A stretch of 64,000 nucleotides of DNA from Liolophura sinensis (Eukaryota > Mollusca > Polyplacophora > Chitonida > Chitonidae): contig NC_088306.1 in the NCBI RefSeq assembly GCF_032854445.1, positions 14,939,386 to 15,003,385 of the forward strand, in the 5' to 3' direction. How positions within the stretch are numbered: the first letter of the stretch is position 1; each line of letters begins with the position of its first letter. The notes under the pieces were generated by a model. That model did not search any database. It was not told the origin of the DNA and saw only the letters and a list, made by a program, of their open reading frames with translations. The position numbers were made by a program, and so were the translations under genes. Below, one piece after another: positions 62,501 through 64,000 of this stretch.

Positions 62501-63844
62501 ACCATCCGCACGTTGCTGCAAGACCTTCCCACTAGCGACCGAAGAGGAAGCCAGCATGAGCTGGACTTGAACTCACAGCGACTGCACTGGTGAGAGAATC
62601 CTGGCAATTCTGCTGTGCTCTTCACGCTAAACAATTGAGCCATGGAGGCCCCACAACACAAGACATTCGAAGAATCTGCACTCCAGCCCAGGACAAGACA
62701 ACTTACAGGAAACTGGATAGAGTATAGCAATTTGTAAATATTAAGAAAAACACAACTTTACCCTGACGACATCCTGAGCAATGTCCAGAAATATGGCTCC
62801 CCGAGCCTCTTGTTTTTTGTCATCTTTGTAAAATTGTAGTACGTATGTGAAGTCAGCCTGCTGCTTTAGAATGAAGAACCTACGCTTAAATTGCTGCAAC
62901 AGACAGAGAATAATTTTTGATAATCATTATTTGAATAAACACAGAATCTCTTGAAAAAAGGGACACACAAAAAAAAAGCTAACATAAAAAACTTTAACCA
63001 TTTTGATTTGGCGTACATTTTTTTGATAGAGAAGTTGCTCGTTTTGCTTTATTCTGAAAGTTCAATCAAAAATTGATCTCGTACATTTTTTGGGATGATA
63101 TTCTACTTTTTAGCACCAAAAGTAATACTTTATAACATTGACTAGCCCCTAAAAATGCATTTCATTCGGGAAATTTTTAGAGCAAACACAGGAAGGATCT
63201 TTAAACTCAGTTGAATGGTACCATTTTTATACAGTTCAGTAGAGGGTTGTCACGCGTCAGCAGAGTATTATTCCGTATCTCGGAGCGCGATATAAGTGGA
63301 AAACAATTGCCTTTTAGCCTGAGCTATACTGTAATTAGGCCCAGGATGTGTTCAATTTACCGCAGAGTTGAATAAAAAAAACAATACATTATGTTTTCTA
63401 GGGCTTTTCAACTATGTTTACAAACTTAAAATCTGTCCTAAAACTAGGGCTTCAACTAGCTTATGTTGCTTTAACTCTGAAACCTGTTATTGACCATAAT
63501 ACCGAGGTCCCACCTAACCACAGTCAACTCCTAAAAATGCAACCTTTTAACAAGAGAGCGATCTCAAGGGAGGTAATTCAGTACGGTCCTATTCTGCCTG
63601 CACACATTGTTATAAACATAACGGTGGGTCCAGATGAGAAAAGAAACATTTGACTACTGCAATTTGGCTCTACAGATGTAGCCACAGGTTCAGCTTTGAA
63701 ATTCTCGTCATTTTGTTACGACAAACTCATGGTCATTACCCTTGTGAAGCTGATGATGATATCCTTGTCTTTTCCCTCCGGCCCTTTGAACAACCAGCCC
63801 TTCTTTGTTACAGCCGAGCTAAGGCTTCTAGAGTAATTCAATTC
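9333..63844 (-). CDS. DOCK9: DOCK9/10/11-like (DOCK-D, zizimin) Rho-family GEF, internal 35 exons, partial at both ends
   Basis: Family knowledge: DOCK-D proteins are large cytoplasmic guanine nucleotide exchange factors, mainly for Cdc42 (Rac for some). The PH and DHR-1/C2 domains bind membrane lipid and DHR-2 catalyses exchange. Seen here: 35 minus-strand exons, each with GT donor and AG acceptor, with all phases joining into 1430 codons. The PH domain is at about residues 12-120 of the joined fragment ([27 protein letters not shown]). The DHR-1 domain is at about 460-640 ([38 protein letters not shown]). The helical/armadillo region follows to residue 1430 ([23 protein letters not shown]). 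Human DOCK9 is about 2070 residues, so roughly 150 N-terminal residues and the C-terminal DHR-2 part lie outside. Motifs such as DFRKPEK, CLHQF.Y.G.R and VIISVSQLI look most like DOCK9. Many invertebrates carry a single DOCK-D gene, so this may be the ortholog of all three vertebrate genes. Subfamily is near certain; the exact paralog name is less so. Confidence 0.96.
9521..9945. mobile_element. foldback/MITE-like element split by a SINE
   Basis: The ends are imperfect inverted repeats: GGCCCGTATGTATCAAGG on the left and, reading the other strand from the right, GGCCCTTATTTATGAAAC. The SINE at 9601-9876 lies inside, so this element is older. Confidence 0.5.
9601..9876 (+). mobile_element. SINE family A, full-length, the only plus-strand copy
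   Basis: It has a tRNA-like head with A box (GGGCTCAGTTGG) and B box (GAGTTCAAATCC), a conserved body, and an AAATAAATAAATA tail. It is opposite in orientation to the host gene, unlike the other copies. Confidence 0.88.
10174..10614 (-). mobile_element. internally deleted mariner/Tc-like transposon
   Basis: 441 bp flanked by TA on both sides (10172-10173, 10615-10616). The 36-bp terminal inverted repeats are identical, starting CAGGGTGGAGCAAAAGTCTG. On the minus strand a transposase C-terminal remnant reads [16 protein letters not shown], the third catalytic Asp region of mariner-type transposases. The N-terminal domain and first two acidic residues are missing, so it is not autonomous. Confidence 0.92.
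10848..10973 (-). CDS. DOCK9: DOCK exon 34
   Basis: 126 nt, phase 0 to 0, 42 codons. It contains [20 protein letters not shown] and FTRVHLQ, matching ILKCCNSKLSSIRTEASQLL and FVRTHLQ. Confidence 0.97.
11391..11576 (-). mobile_element. SINE family A, head-truncated
   Basis: Tail and body of family A (GATTGGTGTTTTACGCCGTA, then GGCGGCCAGCATTATGGTGG); ends near the B box (GAGTTGAACTCATG). Confidence 0.85.
11903..11959 (-). CDS. DOCK9: DOCK exon 33
   Basis: 57 nt, phase 0 to 0, 19 codons, [19 protein letters not shown], matching FPSTFYEGRADMCAALCYE. The donor is TATGAG|GTAAGA. Confidence 0.96.
12784..12921 (-). CDS. DOCK9: DOCK exon 32
   Basis: 138 nt, phase 0 to 0, 46 codons. It contains [20 protein letters not shown] and [10 protein letters not shown], matching NPLMKKVFDVYLCFLQKHQS. 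The donor is CAAAAG|GTGACT. Confidence 0.96.
13037..14042. repeat. 72-bp minisatellite, 14 copies
   Basis: Fourteen units of exactly 72 bp, each with GGTACAGGTTCTAACACTAT and CTGTCTCACTCTACTCGA. The ends differ slightly from the centre. It lies in the intron between exons 31 and 32. Confidence 0.95.
14497..14612 (-). CDS. DOCK9: DOCK exon 31
   Basis: 116 nt, phase 1 to 0. It contains [20 protein letters not shown] and [14 protein letters not shown], matching DADVLHQSLLEANIATEVCL and TALDTLSLF. The donor is TTCAAG|GTATGC. Confidence 0.95.
15093..15507. mobile_element. foldback/MITE-like element split by a SINE
   Basis: The left end GGGCCCAGATTCACAAAG pairs with the right end, which reads GCGCCCAGTTTCACAAAG on the other strand. 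The internal parts also pair (GTTGTAC, GTACAAC). The SINE at 15172-15442 with its own target-site duplication is inserted inside. Confidence 0.65.
15172..15442 (-). mobile_element. SINE family A, near full-length
   Basis: Flanked by GTAAGTCACAATTA (15158-15171) and GTAAGTCACTATTA (15443-15456), a 14-bp target-site duplication with one change. The A-box side of the head is damaged. Confidence 0.92.
15587..15699 (-). CDS. DOCK9: DOCK exon 30
   Basis: 113 nt, phase 2 to 1. [20 protein letters not shown] matches the DRKSQTLPVSRNRTGMMHARLQ region. The donor ATCT|GTAAAC is weaker on the exon side. Confidence 0.9.
16148..16637 (-). repeat. 49-bp minisatellite, 10 copies, containing exon 29 tail and donor
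   Basis: The unit on the minus strand is the last 17 nt of exon 29 (AAAATTGTCACCCTCAG), then GTGAGTCAGCG and intron filler. The copy at 16621-16637 is the real exon end. Of the nine downstream copies eight keep the NAG|GTGAGT donor; the second from the left has ATGAGT instead. Confidence 0.96.
16621..16674 (-). CDS. DOCK9: DOCK exon 29
   Basis: 54 nt, phase 2 to 2. [17 protein letters not shown] matches VCLHQFQYMGKRYIAR. The donor is CTCAG|GTGAGT, close to a perfect U1 match. The last 17 nt and the donor form the first of ten 49-bp tandem copies (16148-16637). Confidence 0.96.
16829..17186 (-). mobile_element. SINE family B, full-length
   Basis: It has a tRNA-like head on the minus strand with A box TAGCACAGTTGG and B box GGATCAATCC, and a GTGAGTGAC tail. 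The perfect 15-bp target-site duplication is TTTATCATCAAGGGT at 16814-16828 and 17187-17201. Confidence 0.95.
17375..17441 (-). CDS. DOCK9: DOCK exon 28
   Basis: 67 nt, phase 1 to 2. It encodes [20 protein letters not shown], matching the ALFTYWNKASTSELMDFFTI block. The donor is CTGGA|GTGAGT. Confidence 0.94.
18006..18172 (-). mobile_element. SINE family A, head-truncated
   Basis: TATTTATTTATTT tail and family A body up to the CTTCCTACGTAC region; the tRNA-like head is missing. Confidence 0.85.
18467..18597 (-). CDS. DOCK9: DOCK exon 27
   Basis: 131 nt, phase 2 to 1. [20 protein letters not shown] matches RCDKLDQSEIKSLLMCFLY of DOCK9. The donor is CAGAAG|GTATGG. Confidence 0.96.
19498..19606 (-). 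CDS. DOCK9: DOCK exon 26: linker
   Basis: 109 nt, phase 1 to 2. It is a Ser/Asn-rich linker ([20 protein letters not shown]), as seen in the variable region of DOCK9/11. Phase closure with exons 25 and 27 and good splice sites support it. Confidence 0.88.
19671..19941 (-). mobile_element. SINE family A, full-length
   Basis: The tail, body and tRNA-like head (CAACTGAGCCACGGAGAC, the complement of the A box) are all present; no convincing target-site duplication was found. Confidence 0.88.
20248..20470 (-). CDS. DOCK9: DOCK exon 25: helical repeat end plus disordered linker
   Basis: 223 nt, phase 0 to 1. [20 protein letters not shown] matches the HQARIATLYLPLFGLLIEN block. It is followed by a Pro/Gly/Ala-rich low-conservation linker ([13 protein letters not shown]). 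A (TA)n tract lies 30 bp upstream of the acceptor. Confidence 0.95.
20500..20549. repeat. (TA)n microsatellite
   Basis: About 24 TA dinucleotides, 30 bp upstream (gene sense) of the exon 25 acceptor. Confidence 0.97.
21511..21689 (-). CDS. DOCK9: DOCK exon 24
   Basis: 179 nt, phase 1 to 0. It contains [19 protein letters not shown] and [18 protein letters not shown], matching DYSLTDEFCRNHFLVGLLL and SVLKNLLIKHSFDDRYA. Confidence 0.97.
22595..22830 (-). mobile_element. SINE family A with perfect target-site duplication
   Basis: The 12-bp duplication AGTTTGTTTCAA is at 22583-22594 and 22831-22842. A deletion removes part of the region before the B box. Confidence 0.95.
24489..24687 (-). mobile_element. 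SINE family A with internal deletion
   Basis: The tail, the head (CAGCCACGGAGGCCCC) and part of the body are present. About 70 bp of the body (the CCAGCATTATGG block) is missing. Confidence 0.85.
24824..24953. mobile_element. short foldback MITE
   Basis: The left arm GGCTGTTTTTCAAAGGGATC pairs with a right arm that reads GGACTGTTTCTCAAAAAAGT on the other strand. Pairing continues inward (GTCGTACATAC and GTATGCGAC around GGCATATGCC), so nearly the whole 130 bp can fold. Confidence 0.7.
25274..25397. repeat. 64-bp tandem duplication
   Basis: Two near-identical copies containing CTAAACTTTAGGTGAACTAC and ending in AACAAAGTACCAG. Confidence 0.9.
26399..26413 (-). CDS. candidate 15-nt microexon between DOCK exons 23 and 24
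   Basis: On the minus strand a pyrimidine-rich tract ending TTAATCAG is followed by 15 nt (AAATCCAGGCGGAAG) and a good donor AAG|GTAAAA. Inserted between exon 23 (phase 1) and exon 24 it would add EIQAE before the shared Asp and keep the frame. It sits inside a 7-kb intron. Vertebrate DOCK9/11 as I know them lack an insert here. A chance pairing of splice signals is possible. Confidence 0.4.
27754..28510. repeat. 38-bp minisatellite, about 16 copies, decaying to the right
   Basis: The unit contains TGTATACATGTAGGTTGTAG then TGCCTTTAAAGA. The first copies are regular; after about 28210 the copies are shorter and diverged. Confidence 0.93.
28781..28889 (-). CDS. DOCK9: DOCK exon 23
   Basis: 109 nt, phase 0 to 1. 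It encodes [19 protein letters not shown], matching EYKFEFLRVVCNHEHYIPL. The donor is TACAAAG|GTAAGA. Confidence 0.96.
28960..29240. repeat. about 20-bp minisatellite ending in an inverted copy
   Basis: The unit is close to AAGACTGATTTATGAAAACA. The last part is inverted: 18-bp arms at 29167-29184 and 29222-29239 (AAGACTGATATATGAAAA) are perfect complements. Confidence 0.9.
29360..29443 (-). CDS. DOCK9: DOCK exon 22
   Basis: 84 nt, phase 0 to 0, 28 codons. [19 protein letters not shown] and GDPK match [20 protein letters not shown] and GDPK of DOCK9. Confidence 0.96.
29827..29973 (-). CDS. DOCK9: DOCK exon 21
   Basis: 147 nt, phase 0 to 0, 49 codons. It contains [24 protein letters not shown] and SVAEFIK, matching LRNQRFP, MLMPHITQKFRDNP and SLAVFIK. 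The donor AAG|GTTCCC is weak at positions +3 to +6. Confidence 0.94.
30496..30958. repeat. 19-bp minisatellite beginning at the exon 20 donor
   Basis: The unit is close to CCTACTCAAATCATCCTGT. On the gene strand the intron opens GTATTTGAGTAGG, and the repeat core is GATTTGAGTAGGAC, so the array reaches the splice site itself. About 24 units. Confidence 0.93.
30959..31165 (-). CDS. DOCK9: DOCK exon 20
   Basis: 207 nt, phase 0 to 0, 69 codons. It contains [30 protein letters not shown] and KRIK, matching TVHEELTK and LLKYSWFFFDVLIKSMAQHL. The donor is ATTAAG|GTATTT; the intron is minisatellite from its first bases. Confidence 0.96.
31314..31575 (-). mobile_element. SINE family A, full-length
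   Basis: The target-site duplication is TCTACAAATATT (31302-31313) and TCTATAAATATT (31576-31587). Confidence 0.93.
31825..32083 (-). mobile_element. SINE family A, full-length
   Basis: TTGTCAAAT is repeated at 31816-31824 and 32084-32092. It lies only 250 bp from the previous copy, in the same intron. Confidence 0.92.
32194..32263 (-). CDS. DOCK9: DOCK exon 19
   Basis: 70 nt, phase 2 to 0. [19 protein letters not shown] matches RVIIHVVAQCHEEGLESHL. The donor is GTCAAG|GTGAGT. Confidence 0.93.
32695..32810 (-). CDS. DOCK9: DOCK exon 18
   Basis: 116 nt, phase 0 to 2. [20 protein letters not shown] matches the SLHAMEGHVMIAFLPTILNQ block of DOCK9. Confidence 0.96.
32870..33129 (-). mobile_element. 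SINE family A, diverged full-length copy
   Basis: Family A body and head (CTCGGCCACTGAGGCCCG) with more changes than other copies. The tail is TTTATTTCGTTCATTCATTT. Confidence 0.85.
33130..34985. other. intron 17-18, no gene seen
   Basis: I see no DOCK exon, SINE or tandem array here. There are short ORFs only, with no recognisable motifs. Confidence 0.6.
34986..35175. repeat. TA-rich microsatellite and ACACATACCAATACA repeats
   Basis: A (TA)n run at about 35041-35080, flanked by several CACATACCAATACA copies. Confidence 0.85.
35419..35724. repeat. 102-bp tandem repeat, three copies
   Basis: Units start at 35419, 35521 and 35623 and contain CTTGTAGCAGGCTTGTACCA. The length is a multiple of three, so both strands show long open frames, but no protein family is recognised. 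Confidence 0.93.
35789..36045 (-). mobile_element. SINE family A, full-length
   Basis: The target-site duplication is GTCTGTACAGTAT (35776-35788) and GTCTGTACAGCAT (36046-36058). Confidence 0.93.
36089..36470. repeat. 40/42-bp minisatellite, 9 copies
   Basis: The unit contains CACTGGTTGTGTGACTAAAA then CAGTGACAGGTGCCCATAAT. Confidence 0.94.
36471..39455. other. intron 17-18 middle part
   Basis: AT-rich. It contains one candidate cassette exon (37764-37817), a dispersed-repeat copy at 36945-37150 related to 27062-27260, and another at 39150-39310 related to 15822-16000. Nothing else recognised. Confidence 0.6.
37764..37817 (-). CDS. candidate alternative (cassette) exon between DOCK exons 17 and 18
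   Basis: 54 nt, phase 0 to 0, encoding 18 residues ([18 protein letters not shown]). The acceptor has a pyrimidine-rich tract ending TACTCGTAG and the donor is GTCAAG|GTAGGT. Both flanking exon junctions are phase 0, so inclusion would keep the frame. A second acceptor, CTCAG, 18 nt further in would give a 36-nt form. I do not recall this insert in vertebrate DOCK-D proteins, so it may be lineage-specific, a decayed exon duplicate, or chance. Confidence 0.35.
39456..40142. repeat. 26/27-bp minisatellite, about 26 copies
   Basis: The unit is CCTATGACTGAAATACAGAT plus GATCAT. A one-base-longer form (AAATTACAG) is clustered at the right. Where several 27-bp units follow each other both strands are open, which explains two short ORFs. 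Confidence 0.95.
40717..40875 (-). mobile_element. SINE family A, head-truncated
   Basis: TATTTATTTATTTGATAGGT tail and body up to the GCAGGTTGCTGTCAC region. Confidence 0.85.
41150..41390. repeat. diverged tandem pair of about 125 bp next to exon 17 donor
   Basis: Both halves contain TTTCAAGA/TTTCAAAGA, CATTCTA/TATTCTA and TAATGACTTTGCAA/TAATTTTGCAAG, with many changes between them. Confidence 0.6.
41393..41485 (-). CDS. DOCK9: DOCK exon 17
   Basis: 93 nt, phase 0 to 0, 31 codons, [12 protein letters not shown], matching DLHVHKFFHHCQ. It precedes the 8.6-kb intron that contains a candidate cassette exon. Confidence 0.95.
42203..42289 (-). CDS. DOCK9: DOCK exon 16
   Basis: 87 nt, phase 0 to 0, 29 codons. 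It contains [14 protein letters not shown] and STVYTR, matching DIKWVDGAKPLLKI and STIYTQ. The donor is ACCAGA|GTAAGT. Confidence 0.94.
42305..42490. repeat. dispersed repeat family E, copy 1
   Basis: Shares GTAAGTTTCAGCACCAAAAG and the following ATATTTATTTG...AAATG block with 43895-44070, 59180-59290 and 63045-63165. Confidence 0.65.
42830..43090. repeat. diverged internal duplication (family F)
   Basis: Two halves share CATGGA(GCA/TCA)GG/CTGGTT, TTGA(C/T)TTGA and ATTAT(C/T)AAAACTGG. A related stretch is at about 11690-11830. Confidence 0.55.
43131..43218 (-). CDS. DOCK9: DOCK exon 15: end of DHR-1
   Basis: 88 nt, phase 2 to 0. It encodes [16 protein letters not shown], matching LPVSANLPPGYL. 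The donor is AAAGGG|GTAAGA. Confidence 0.94.
43647..43828 (-). CDS. DOCK9: DOCK exon 14: DHR-1 core
   Basis: 182 nt, phase 0 to 2. It carries [20 protein letters not shown], then VSCEA, and [12 protein letters not shown], the most conserved DHR-1 block of the family. Confidence 0.97.
43895..44070. repeat. dispersed repeat family E, copy 2
   Basis: Same order of blocks as 42305-42490: CCATGACTAACTTGCCCAT, GATTCTGAGAG, GATATTCTACCGG, GTAAGTTTCAGCAGCAAAA. Confidence 0.65.
44464..44556 (-). CDS. DOCK9: DOCK exon 13: DHR-1
   Basis: 93 nt, phase 0 to 0, 31 codons. It contains [13 protein letters not shown] and [11 protein letters not shown], matching IYGKPAG..FTT and SHHNQNPEFYDE. The donor is GAGGAG|GTAAGT. 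Confidence 0.95.
44878..44943 (-). CDS. DOCK9: DOCK exon 12: DHR-1 strand
   Basis: 66 nt, phase 0 to 0, 22 codons, [14 protein letters not shown], matching ARNIAVCVEFRDSD of DOCK11. The donor is CTAAAG|GTGAGA. Confidence 0.96.
44999..46662 (-). repeat. 30/36-bp minisatellite made of exon 11 tail plus donor
   Basis: The unit on the gene strand is AGCCAGAAACATTTCACTAA, then GGTAAACACA; longer units carry an extra TATTCA. The right end overlaps the real exon 11 end (AGCCAGAAACATTTCACAAAG|GTAAAT, through 46662). About 40 regular units fill 45415-46641. Degenerate units continue to about 44999 and are interrupted by a SINE. All regular units are multiples of three. Confidence 0.96.
45070..45180 (-). 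mobile_element. SINE family A fragment inside the exon 11 array
   Basis: Tail and first part of the body (GTTTTACGCCATACTACAGA to GGGGGAAACC). It sits in the decayed, outer part of the array. Confidence 0.82.
46642..46829 (-). CDS. DOCK9: DOCK exon 11: start of DHR-1/C2 domain
   Basis: 188 nt, phase 1 to 0. It contains [35 protein letters not shown] and ends HFTK, matching the DHR-1 N-terminus (EFVPE, NHLYVYP, LKYDSQK). The authentic donor is CACAAAG|GTAAAT. The last exon bases and the donor are copied many times in the adjoining intron (44999-46641). The reading frame stays open through the intron as far as 45991. Confidence 0.96.
47067..48800. repeat. 73-bp minisatellite, about 24 copies
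   Basis: The unit contains AACCATTATCATCATCCATG and GACTTGTGATGTGAATGGCT. Variants (GCGACT/GTGACT, ACTAG/ACTGG, TAATGAAA/TAATAAAA) are shuffled along the array. Confidence 0.96.
49033..49116. repeat. 21-bp repeat, four copies
   Basis: GGGTGGGTTTGACCCCTATCT and variants. Confidence 0.9.
49824..49903 (-). CDS. DOCK9: DOCK exon 10: lead-in to DHR-1
   Basis: 80 nt, phase 2 to 1. It encodes [20 protein letters not shown], matching the KPEK...IPG.L.I.VE block upstream of DHR-1. Confidence 0.93.
50282..50401 (-). CDS. DOCK9: DOCK exon 9
   Basis: 120 nt, phase 2 to 2. It encodes [10 protein letters not shown] and [13 protein letters not shown]. The split Lys codon with exon 10 regenerates the conserved DFRKPEK motif. 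The donor is GAAA|GTAAGA. Confidence 0.94.
50807..51012 (-). CDS. DOCK9: DOCK exon 8: EKVLQG...MPFGWAA segment
   Basis: 206 nt, phase 0 to 2. It contains [21 protein letters not shown] and YKMPFGWAA, all strongly conserved in DOCK-D (human: KVLQGNIT, YRMPFAWAA). The donor is CTAA|GTATGT. Confidence 0.96.
51216..51236. repeat. poly-G run
   Basis: About 20 G in a row, 120 bp downstream (plus direction 140 bp left) of exon 7; a likely site of assembly length error. Confidence 0.85.
51357..51575 (-). CDS. DOCK9: DOCK exon 7: PEPFF segment
   Basis: 219 nt, phase 0 to 0, 73 codons. It begins [14 protein letters not shown], which aligns with the VEPFFINLALFD block of DOCK9/11, and contains [10 protein letters not shown]. 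Confidence 0.95.
51826..52380. repeat. 39-bp minisatellite, about 14 copies
   Basis: The unit is close to TTTAACATTCTCAGAAATTA then CATCAATATCATATGACAC. The length is a multiple of three, so long open frames appear on both strands. Confidence 0.95.
52381..53449. repeat. 43-bp minisatellite and transitional repeats up to the exon 6 donor
   Basis: From 52700 to 53400 the unit is about 43 bp (CTTAAAGTCTTTCAAAATTC then CCAGGAATTACTGACAATAA). From 52381 to 52700 intermediate copies (ATTACAGTAATAT, GGCCTTTCAAA) bridge to the 39-bp array. The last partial copy (CCCTTTCAAAATCCTCAC) runs into the exon 6 donor. Confidence 0.9.
53450..53605 (-). CDS. DOCK9: DOCK exon 6: N-terminal DOCK region
   Basis: 156 nt, phase 0 to 0, 52 codons. 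It is acidic ([14 protein letters not shown]) then [17 protein letters not shown]. The donor is ACAAAT|GTGAGG, a weak exon-side match. The tandem array at 51826-53449 begins directly at this donor. The acceptor could instead be two bases inward, but only 53605 keeps the frame. Confidence 0.9.
54330..54668. repeat. about 32-bp degenerate minisatellite, 10 copies
   Basis: The core is GTAACAAATTTGTACCACA, followed by a variable TTATTNTA stretch. Confidence 0.88.
54825..54957 (-). mobile_element. SINE family A fragment, first of a duplicated pair
   Basis: Tail and body (GCCGTACTCAAGAATATTTC) ending at CCTCAGGTTGATGG. Together with following sequence it is duplicated at 55021. Confidence 0.82.
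55021..55130 (-). mobile_element. SINE family A fragment, second copy of a 180-bp duplication
   Basis: Near-identical to 54850-54957, including the following GGATCATAAAACTGGTTAAC and CTGGAAGGAAAATATTCC. The duplication therefore happened after insertion. Confidence 0.85.
55905..56058 (-). mobile_element. SINE family A, head-truncated
   Basis: TATTTATTTATTTATTTAGT tail and body up to CCTTCCCACGTAC. Confidence 0.86.
56205..56520. repeat. 19-bp minisatellite, about 16 copies
   Basis: The unit is ACCTCTACGTATATAATGA, with a CAACATACA variant forming a higher-order pattern every three to four units. Confidence 0.94.
57354..57437 (-). CDS. DOCK9: DOCK exon 5: conserved post-PH segment
   Basis: 84 nt, phase 0 to 0, 28 codons starting YSRETETAL, which matches the YGRETEQL segment of vertebrate DOCK11. 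The donor is ATGCAG|GTAAGC. Confidence 0.92.
57798..57901. repeat. inverted repeat / hairpin
   Basis: CGAAATCCCGCTT at the left pairs with AAGCGGGATTTCG at the right; adjacent bases also pair imperfectly, with a loop of about 60 bp. Confidence 0.75.
58869..58930 (-). CDS. DOCK9: DOCK exon 4: polar linker
   Basis: 62 nt, phase 1 to 0. It encodes a charged linker ([12 protein letters not shown]) after the PH domain. The split GAT codon with exon 3 and the acceptor TTTGCAG support it. It is poorly conserved, as expected for this linker. Confidence 0.85.
59180..59290. repeat. dispersed repeat family E, copy 3
   Basis: CCATGACTAAGTTGT, GATTCTGAGAG, AAAAGTTTCATACTAAAAGT and CATTTATTTGCCTCT occur in the same order as in 43895-44070. 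Confidence 0.6.
59290..59500 (-). mobile_element. decayed SINE A relative
   Basis: AATGGTGTTTAACACCATACTCAA, partly duplicated, then a B-box-like GGGTTCAAAT. It is heavily changed from family A. Confidence 0.45.
59849..60017 (-). CDS. DOCK9: DOCK exon 3: end of PH domain
   Basis: 169 nt, phase 0 to 1. It holds [17 protein letters not shown] and the C-terminal PH helix [12 protein letters not shown] with its conserved Trp, then a Ser-rich tail. The donor is AAGAG|GTGAGA. Confidence 0.96.
60170..62192 (-). repeat. 84-bp minisatellite, 24 nearly identical copies
   Basis: The unit includes ACCCAAAAAACACACAGAGG and CCTCTCACCATTCTGGTGGA. Differences are few (AGTATTTCC/AGTAATTCC, GGTTG/GGTGG, one inserted G near 61261). 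Because 84 is a multiple of three the gene strand is open for 362 and 296 codons. It lies in the intron inside the PH-domain coding region. Confidence 0.97.
62388..62652 (-). mobile_element. SINE family A, full-length
   Basis: The target-site duplication is ACACAAGACGTTCGAA (62372-62387) and ACACAAGACATTCGAA (62656-62671), 16 bp with one change. Confidence 0.95.
62762..62893 (-). CDS. DOCK9: DOCK exon 2: PH domain core
   Basis: 132 nt, phase 0 to 0, 44 codons. It opens with [10 protein letters not shown], the basic second PH strand, followed by [11 protein letters not shown] and GAIFLD. The donor is CAGG|GTAAAG. The intron downstream carries the 84-bp array. Confidence 0.95.
63045..63165. 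repeat. dispersed repeat family E, copy 4
   Basis: GGGATGATATTCTACTTTTTAGCACCAAAAGT, read in pieces, matches the GATATTCTACCGG and CAGCACCAAAAG blocks of the other copies. Confidence 0.55.
63740..63844 (-). CDS. DOCK9: DOCK exon 1 (local): start of PH domain
   Basis: 105 nt, phase 0 to 0, 35 codons. It contains TKKGWLFKG, the first PH beta strand. The acceptor is TTGCAG and the donor is ACAAGG|GTAATG. This is the most N-terminal exon in the window; earlier exons lie beyond the right edge. Confidence 0.93.
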
Positions 63845-64000
63845 CTGCAACAAATTGAAATGGAAACTACTGAAAATACAAGCAAAAATCATTCTTCAAA
63901 CAAGAATTTTAAAGTTTAAACTGTTAAATTTTTGTGCCAAATACAAATATTTCCAATGTATCCCCTCCCCCATCTCTTCTTCTTAAAAACTAGCCACATT

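Noticed and set aside
63414-63653. 79-codon plus-strand frame
   Set aside because: It lies in the intron between exons 1 and 2, with no recognisable domain.

Overview
The window is animal nuclear DNA: AT-rich, with short exons in long introns, tRNA-headed SINEs and many minisatellites. All the protein-coding sequence I can support belongs to one gene on the minus strand, a DOCK-D/zizimin RhoGEF (DOCK9/10/11-like, closest by eye to DOCK9). Thirty-five consecutive coding exons run from 63844 down to 9333. Their splice phases all join, giving 4290 nt or 1430 codons without a stop. The order is PH domain (exons 1-3), linker and DOCK N-terminal region (4-10), DHR-1/C2 domain (11-14), and the long helical/armadillo region (15-35). 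The start of the protein lies beyond 64000. The catalytic DHR-2 domain lies beyond position 1, after an intron of more than 9.3 kb. Exon numbers here are local to the window.

The organism is probably a marine lophotrochozoan, perhaps a bivalve-like mollusc. That is an inference from the DOCK-D sequence, the gene structure and the style of the SINEs; it is not proven.

Layout, left to right: 1-8.6 kb is the last visible intron, with a 58-bp minisatellite and a SINE. 8.6-21.7 kb holds exons 35-24 with several arrays and SINEs and a mariner remnant. 21.7-32.8 kb holds exons 23-18. 32.8-41.4 kb is an 8.6-kb intron rich in repeats, with one candidate cassette exon. 41.4-51.6 kb holds exons 17-7, including DHR-1. 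51.6-63.9 kb holds exons 6-1, with a 2-kb array of nearly identical 84-bp units inside the PH-domain region. SINE family A has 17 recognisable copies, 16 in the same orientation as the gene. Family B has two copies, also in gene orientation. Several have clear target-site duplications.

The most unusual signal is a set of minisatellites that start at the 3' ends of exons. At exons 11, 29 and 35 the repeat unit itself contains the exon tail plus the 5' splice site, so each real donor is followed downstream by rows of copied donors. At exons 6 and 20 the intron is repeat sequence from its first bases. At exon 11 the units are 30 or 36 bp, so the copied donors stay in frame and could add variable peptide repeats inside the DHR-1 domain. 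There are also two candidate alternative exons in the right phase, a 15-nt microexon and a 54-nt cassette exon.
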